DNA of 35,688 nucleotides, taken from assembly GCA_017623155.1 (NCBI GenBank), contig JAGAPR010000042.1, forward strand, positions 1 through 35,688. Direction: 5' to 3'. The stretch is from Prevotella sp. (GTDB taxonomy: Bacteria > Bacteroidota > Bacteroidia > Bacteroidales > Bacteroidaceae). Position 1 is the first letter of the stretch. Every line of letters starts with the position of its first letter. The position numbers and the translations under genes were made by a program. The notes under the pieces are model-generated. The model had not been told where the DNA came from. It worked only from the letters and a program-made list of their open reading frames with translations, and searched no databases. Below are positions 32,878 through 35,688 of the stretch, piece by piece.

Positions 32878-34515
32878 TTAAGAGAAGCCTTTTTTACCTT
32901 TAAAAGCTCTCGAAGCCATTGTCCTCACGGCACTCTCTGAAATTCCCAATTGTTCGGAGATTTGTTTGTTCGTCAGACCGGCTTTTTTCATTATCATCTG
33001 CGTCAGTTTGTATTCGGAGACTTGTCCATGCTTGCTGCTTATGTCTTTTATAAATTCGGGGTTTACGATGCCGTAGTATGCTATGAGGCAATCCATACTC
33101 TCTTTCGTCCAGTTTTCAACCTTAGTTCCGCTTTTTATTTGGTTGTATATCTCCATTCCCTTGTGTTTTCGATCTTCCTCTCTTTGCTGCATCTTTGCGG
33201 CCGTCATCTTCTGTTTCTCTTCTATTTTCTTTAGCTTTGCATCGAACCGTCTTATCTCCTTGTCTTTCTCTCTGCTTTCTTCTTTTATGGCTTTTACCTC
33301 TTTCTTGTGCTTTTCTGCCTGCTTCTCCATGCTGCGCCTTGTTCTTTCGGCCTGTGCTTTTATCTTGTTTATAGACTTGATATATTTATATCTTTTTATG
33401 CCGTATGCTGTGCATACCGCCGCGATGATAAGTGTAAGTAGTGCGGCAACGATAATAGAGATGCTTCTTGCTTTGTTCACCTCTTTTATTTCCTTGTGCT
33501 CGTGGTCTGCCACAATCTGTATTTCCTTGATACTGTCCTGTGCCCGTATATCTTCTATGCTGTCGTTGAGTTTCACAACCCTCTGTGAGAGTATGCTTGC
33601 CTCTTTATGCTCTCCCATCAATTCTTTGGTTTTGGCCAATTCGTATAGGACGAAAACCTCCCAGTCTGCACTTTTACAATATTTCAACGCTTCATTGAGG
33701 TATCTTTCAGACAGCTTATAGTCTTTTCTGTCCCTTGCTAATTTTGCCAATACTTGATATGCATTGTTTGTCGGTCGATATTCAATAGATTTGCAGATAT
33801 ATTCTCTTGACTTTGCTGTATCTGTTGTTTCAATGTTTAAAGCAGCATTAAGATATATAGATGCTTTTTGATCATTGGGAGCTTTATCTAAATAGGAAAA
33901 ACTTTTGTTCGCGTAATAGAGGCAGCTGTCCCGTTGACCGAGATTGGAGTATATGCCGGATAAGTTTAGGAAACATTGTGTTAGAACTTCTTTGTCATTA
34001 GCCCATTGACCATAGTATATGGCTTTAAGTCCATATTTGCATGCGTTTGGGTAGTCGTTATTGTCAGCATTGATGACTGCTATATTGTTATAAATTCTCA
34101 TTTTAAGATAGTTATCATCTGTCTTCTCAGCAATATATTCAGCTTTTTTTAGATATGTTATAGCATCTTTGTTATTACTAATTCTTGCTTTGAGATAATA
34201 TGAGAGAGCCAGTTTACGCTTATCCATATTCTCAGAAAAGTATGAAATGCTATAATCAATAAGACTGTCGTTTATGTTTGGCTTTTGTTTGCGGAATTGC
34301 AAATGATATTTTAATAAAGAGTAATAAGCCCGTTCTTTTCCTTCTTTTATATTATATGAATCTTCTATATTTTTCATAATTTTACATGCAGAATCCGTTT
34401 GGTCGTTTTCTGTTAGTGAGTCTACCGTTTCGAGCATGGTATAGCATGAGTTGTTCTTGCATCCGATGATGAAGAAAAATATAGCCGGCAGTATCAGAAA
34501 AAGTATTTTCCTCAT
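32878..34515 (-). CDS. Membrane-spanning TPR sensor with C-terminal helix-turn-helix
   Basis: A 545-residue regulator. The N-terminus MRKILFLILPAIFFFIIGC is a lipoprotein-like signal (C19). Residues about 30-330 are TPR-like helical repeats (NIAVINADNNDYPNACKYGL, LSGIYSNLGQRDSCLYYANK). A single TM helix follows at about 350-372, then a long charged coiled coil (about 378-460, KAQAERTRRSMEKQAEKHKK) and a C-terminal helix-turn-helix (about 508-540, LTNKQISEQLGISESAVRTM) like LuxR or sigma region 4. TPRs would be outside and the DNA-binding domain inside. ATG 34515 is chosen over 34578 because the promoter element 34540-34547 is between them and the signal sequence starts there. Divergent from two small exported-protein genes, which are its likely targets. 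The lower GC content and different codon use compared with the efflux genes is visible in the first half. Confidence 0.82.
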   Translation of the reverse strand: MRKILFLILPAIFFFIIGCKNNSCYTMLETVDSLTENDQTDSACKIMKNIEDSYNIKEGKERAYYSLLKYHLQFRKQKPNINDSLIDYSISYFSENMDKRKLALSYYLKARISNNKDAITYLKKAEYIAEKTDDNYLKMRIYNNIAVINADNNDYPNACKYGLKAIYYGQWANDKEVLTQCFLNLSGIYSNLGQRDSCLYYANKSFSYLDKAPNDQKASIYLNAALNIETTDTAKSREYICKSIEYRPTNNAYQVLAKLARDRKDYKLSERYLNEALKYCKSADWEVFVLYELAKTKELMGEHKEASILSQRVVKLNDSIEDIRAQDSIKEIQIVADHEHKEIKEVNKARSISIIVAALLTLIIAAVCTAYGIKRYKYIKSINKIKAQAERTRRSMEKQAEKHKKEVKAIKEESREKDKEIRRFDAKLKKIEEKQKMTAAKMQQREEDRKHKGMEIYNQIKSGTKVENWTKESMDCLIAYYGIVNPEFIKDISSKHGQVSEYKLTQMIMKKAGLTNKQISEQLGISESAVRTMASRAFKGKKGFS

Positions 34516-34539
34516 TGTCCTTTTTATTGATTTACGGTG

Positions 34540-34547
34540 CAAATTTA
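34540..34547 (-). promoter_or_regulatory. Putative promoter -7 element of the TPR regulator gene (TAAATTTG)
   Basis: TAAATTTG on the minus strand, 24 bases upstream of the ATG at 34515; it rules against the longer start at 34578. Confidence 0.65.
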
Positions 34548-34697
34548 TACTTTTTTGCTGAACAGGAAAAATGTTCAAAAAACGAAACGTTACAATTTAA
34601 GGGGTATTTTAACACAAGCTTTTTGTTATATTGCTGATAATTAAGGTGTTATAGAGTTACAGAATGCAACAGTGTTAAAAAAGTTTTTTGAAAAAAG

Positions 34698-34729
34698 TTT
34701 GGAGAAAAGAAACGCAATCTCTAATTTTG
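34698..34729 (+). promoter_or_regulatory. Complete Bacteroidetes promoter (TTTG-N20-TAATTTTG)
   Basis: TTTG at 34698-34701 and TAATTTTG at 34722-34729 are separated by 20 bases, the expected -33/-7 spacing. The -7 element ends 52 bases before the ATG at 34782. This is the best full promoter match I found in the window. It would transcribe the two small exported-protein genes, divergent from the TPR regulator. Confidence 0.8.
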
Positions 34730-34781
34730 CTATCGCCAAAAGGCAAAATTAAAGTAAAATTAACGAATAATAAAGTAAAGT

Positions 34782-35162
34782 ATGAAAAAGATTTTTGTTA
34801 TTGCTTTTGCGGGCATTTTCGTGCTGCCCAAGTTATGTGATTATGCTTCAATGGAAGCAAAAATAGAAAAGAGTTATAATGAAATTAGTATAACGAAAGG
34901 TAAAAACGAATTTCATTCCGATTCTGTTTCTATGGACTATGACATTCCTTCCGGAACGATTGTAATATCTTCGGTAGCAGAGAATGAAAAGGAAGTGGCA
35001 ATAGAAATATACAAGGACGGCACCAAGGTGTATGAAGACCGTGACAATATCGCCGGAGGCAGCTCGTTGAACTATACCATGACGGAAGAGGAGAACGGCG
35101 AATACGACGTACATGTAACAGTGGATGGAGAAGAAAGCCTCAATGAGACAATCATGAAATAA
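34782..35162 (+). CDS. Small exported protein, possibly DUF3244-like
   Basis: A 126-residue protein with an N-terminal signal peptide (MKKIFVIAFAGIFVLPKLCD). The mature part is acidic and beta-rich: TIVISSVAENEKEVAIEIYKD, then GTKVYEDRDN, and ending GEYDVHVTVDGEESLNETI. The alternation and the closing GEY-x-V motif resemble the small Ig-like DUF3244 proteins of Bacteroidales, which have no established function; the match is by eye and modest. Transcribed from a complete promoter, divergent from the TPR regulator, and followed after 52 bases by a small lipoprotein gene. Confidence 0.75.
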   Translation: MKKIFVIAFAGIFVLPKLCDYASMEAKIEKSYNEISITKGKNEFHSDSVSMDYDIPSGTIVISSVAENEKEVAIEIYKDGTKVYEDRDNIAGGSSLNYTMTEEENGEYDVHVTVDGEESLNETIMK

Positions 35163-35214
35163 CCTCGGGCGGAGTACATCAACTCCGATTAATTATTAAC
35201 TTAATAAAGTAACA

Positions 35215-35406
35215 ATGAAAACATTAAAATTTGGAACAATATGCCTTGCGGTGACATTCGCCGCGGCATTTTTCTCCTCCTGCGCTCAGGAAGAACGCAA
35301 CGAGATGCCTGAAAGCAAAACGACCGTGGCGGAACTTACGACACGGCTGAAAGCCTACAATACAAGCATCGGTGTGACGGTGCCGGCGAACAGGCCTACC
35401 TGTTAA
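35215..35406 (+). CDS. 63-residue putative lipoprotein
   Basis: MKTLKFGTICLAVTFAAAFFSSC is a lipoprotein signal peptide with the lipobox FSSC (C23). The mature peptide would have only about 41 residues, rich in Glu and Thr (AQEERNEMPESKTTVAELTT), and ends NRPTC with a terminal cysteine. No coding continuation is visible in any frame after the TAA, so the gene is either genuinely short or the remnant of a longer one. I do not recognise the family. It sits 52 bases after the small exported-protein gene on the same strand, with no promoter element seen between. Confidence 0.7.
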   Translation: MKTLKFGTICLAVTFAAAFFSSCAQEERNEMPESKTTVAELTTRLKAYNTSIGVTVPANRPTC

Positions 35407-35453
35407 TTTACTATAAATAAATTGTTTAATAAGAAACATGTCATAATTATTTG

Positions 35454-35461
35454 TATATTTG
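35454..35461 (+). promoter_or_regulatory. Putative promoter -7 element of the last gene (TATATTTG)
   Basis: TATATTTG lies 35 bases upstream of the ATG at 35497, in an AT-rich space, suggesting the last gene is transcribed separately from the two small genes. Confidence 0.55.
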
Positions 35462-35496
35462 TAAAAATTTTATTTTAAACTTATAACCGTATCATT

Positions 35497-35688
35497 ATGA
35501 AAAAAGTATTTATCAACATATTTATTATCAGCTGTATAGCCGCATGCCCGAGTTTTGCGCAACTCAAAGTAAACACTAACGGCAATGTATCCGTCAAAAG
35601 TATTACCGGAACACCGTTATCCCCGCTATGTATCGGGAGCAACGGAGATACTATCTTCAATATTCACTCTGTGAACTTGTCCAAAAAC
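35497..35688 (+). CDS. Exported protein, 5' part only (runs off the window)
   Basis: The 64 codons visible stay open to the window end. The N-terminus MKKVFINIFIISCIAACPSFA is a signal peptide, followed by QLKVNTNGNVSVKS, a pattern seen at the start of large secreted or tail-fibre-like Bacteroidetes proteins. Too little is present for a family call. Its position next to the TPR regulator and two small exported proteins suggests it may be part of the same locus. Confidence 0.7.
   Translation, partial: MKKVFINIFIISCIAACPSFAQLKVNTNGNVSVKSITGTPLSPLCIGSNGDTIFNIHSVNLSKN

Overview
The window looks like chromosomal DNA of a member of the Bacteroidales, most likely a Prevotella-like genus. The evidence is the Bacteroidetes-type promoter element TAnnTTTG in front of most transcription units, a fused MurF-alanine racemase, a fused fucokinase/GDP-fucose pyrophosphorylase (Fkp), GSCFA and YfhO family proteins, an OmpA-independent 'outer membrane beta-barrel 3' type receptor, and long AT-rich spacers between moderately GC-rich genes. 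The genus is inference. No rRNA, tRNA, CRISPR array, insertion sequence or phage gene was seen.

Layout. 1-485: gene-free, with a four-unit palindromic repeat array. 486-6202: typA (+), the AI-2/SAM recycling pair mtnN-luxS (-), and a large YfhO membrane protein (+). 6316-10641: divergent fucP (-) and fkp (+), a fucose import and GDP-fucose salvage pair. 10642-11121: gene-free, with a second kind of palindromic array. 11122-17915: six same-strand genes with overlaps or short gaps, encoding a membrane CHASE2 protein, an exported Sel1-repeat caspase-like protease, an exported FecR-like/DUF4384-like protein, an exported protein of unknown family, an exported NTF2-like protein and an exported TPR/beta-barrel-like protein. 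18166-23093: GSCFA protein, MurF-Alr fusion, and an MFS transporter of the hexuronate type. 23175-29549 (all -): nitroreductase, then a complete tripartite heavy-metal type RND efflux operon transcribed as adaptor, pump, outer membrane channel. 29611-32136 (-): outer membrane beta-barrel receptor. 32137-32877: gene-free, with the second copy of the first array. 32878-34515 (-): membrane-spanning TPR regulator with a C-terminal helix-turn-helix, divergent from two small exported proteins (34782-35406) and the start of a further exported protein that runs off the end.

The two most interesting things are: (1) the envelope-targeted CHASE2/caspase gene cluster, which looks like a periplasmic sensing and proteolysis system with no recognisable intracellular output; and (2) a family of intergenic arrays built on one geometry, 6-base arms in alternating orientation repeating every 11 bp (17-base palindromes every 22 bp), found with two unrelated arm sequences at three places, plus a single variant site at the efflux promoter. 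The regulator with a periplasmic TPR sensor and its small exported neighbours is a further candidate system. All functional statements rest on reading motifs and context by eye; no database search was possible.
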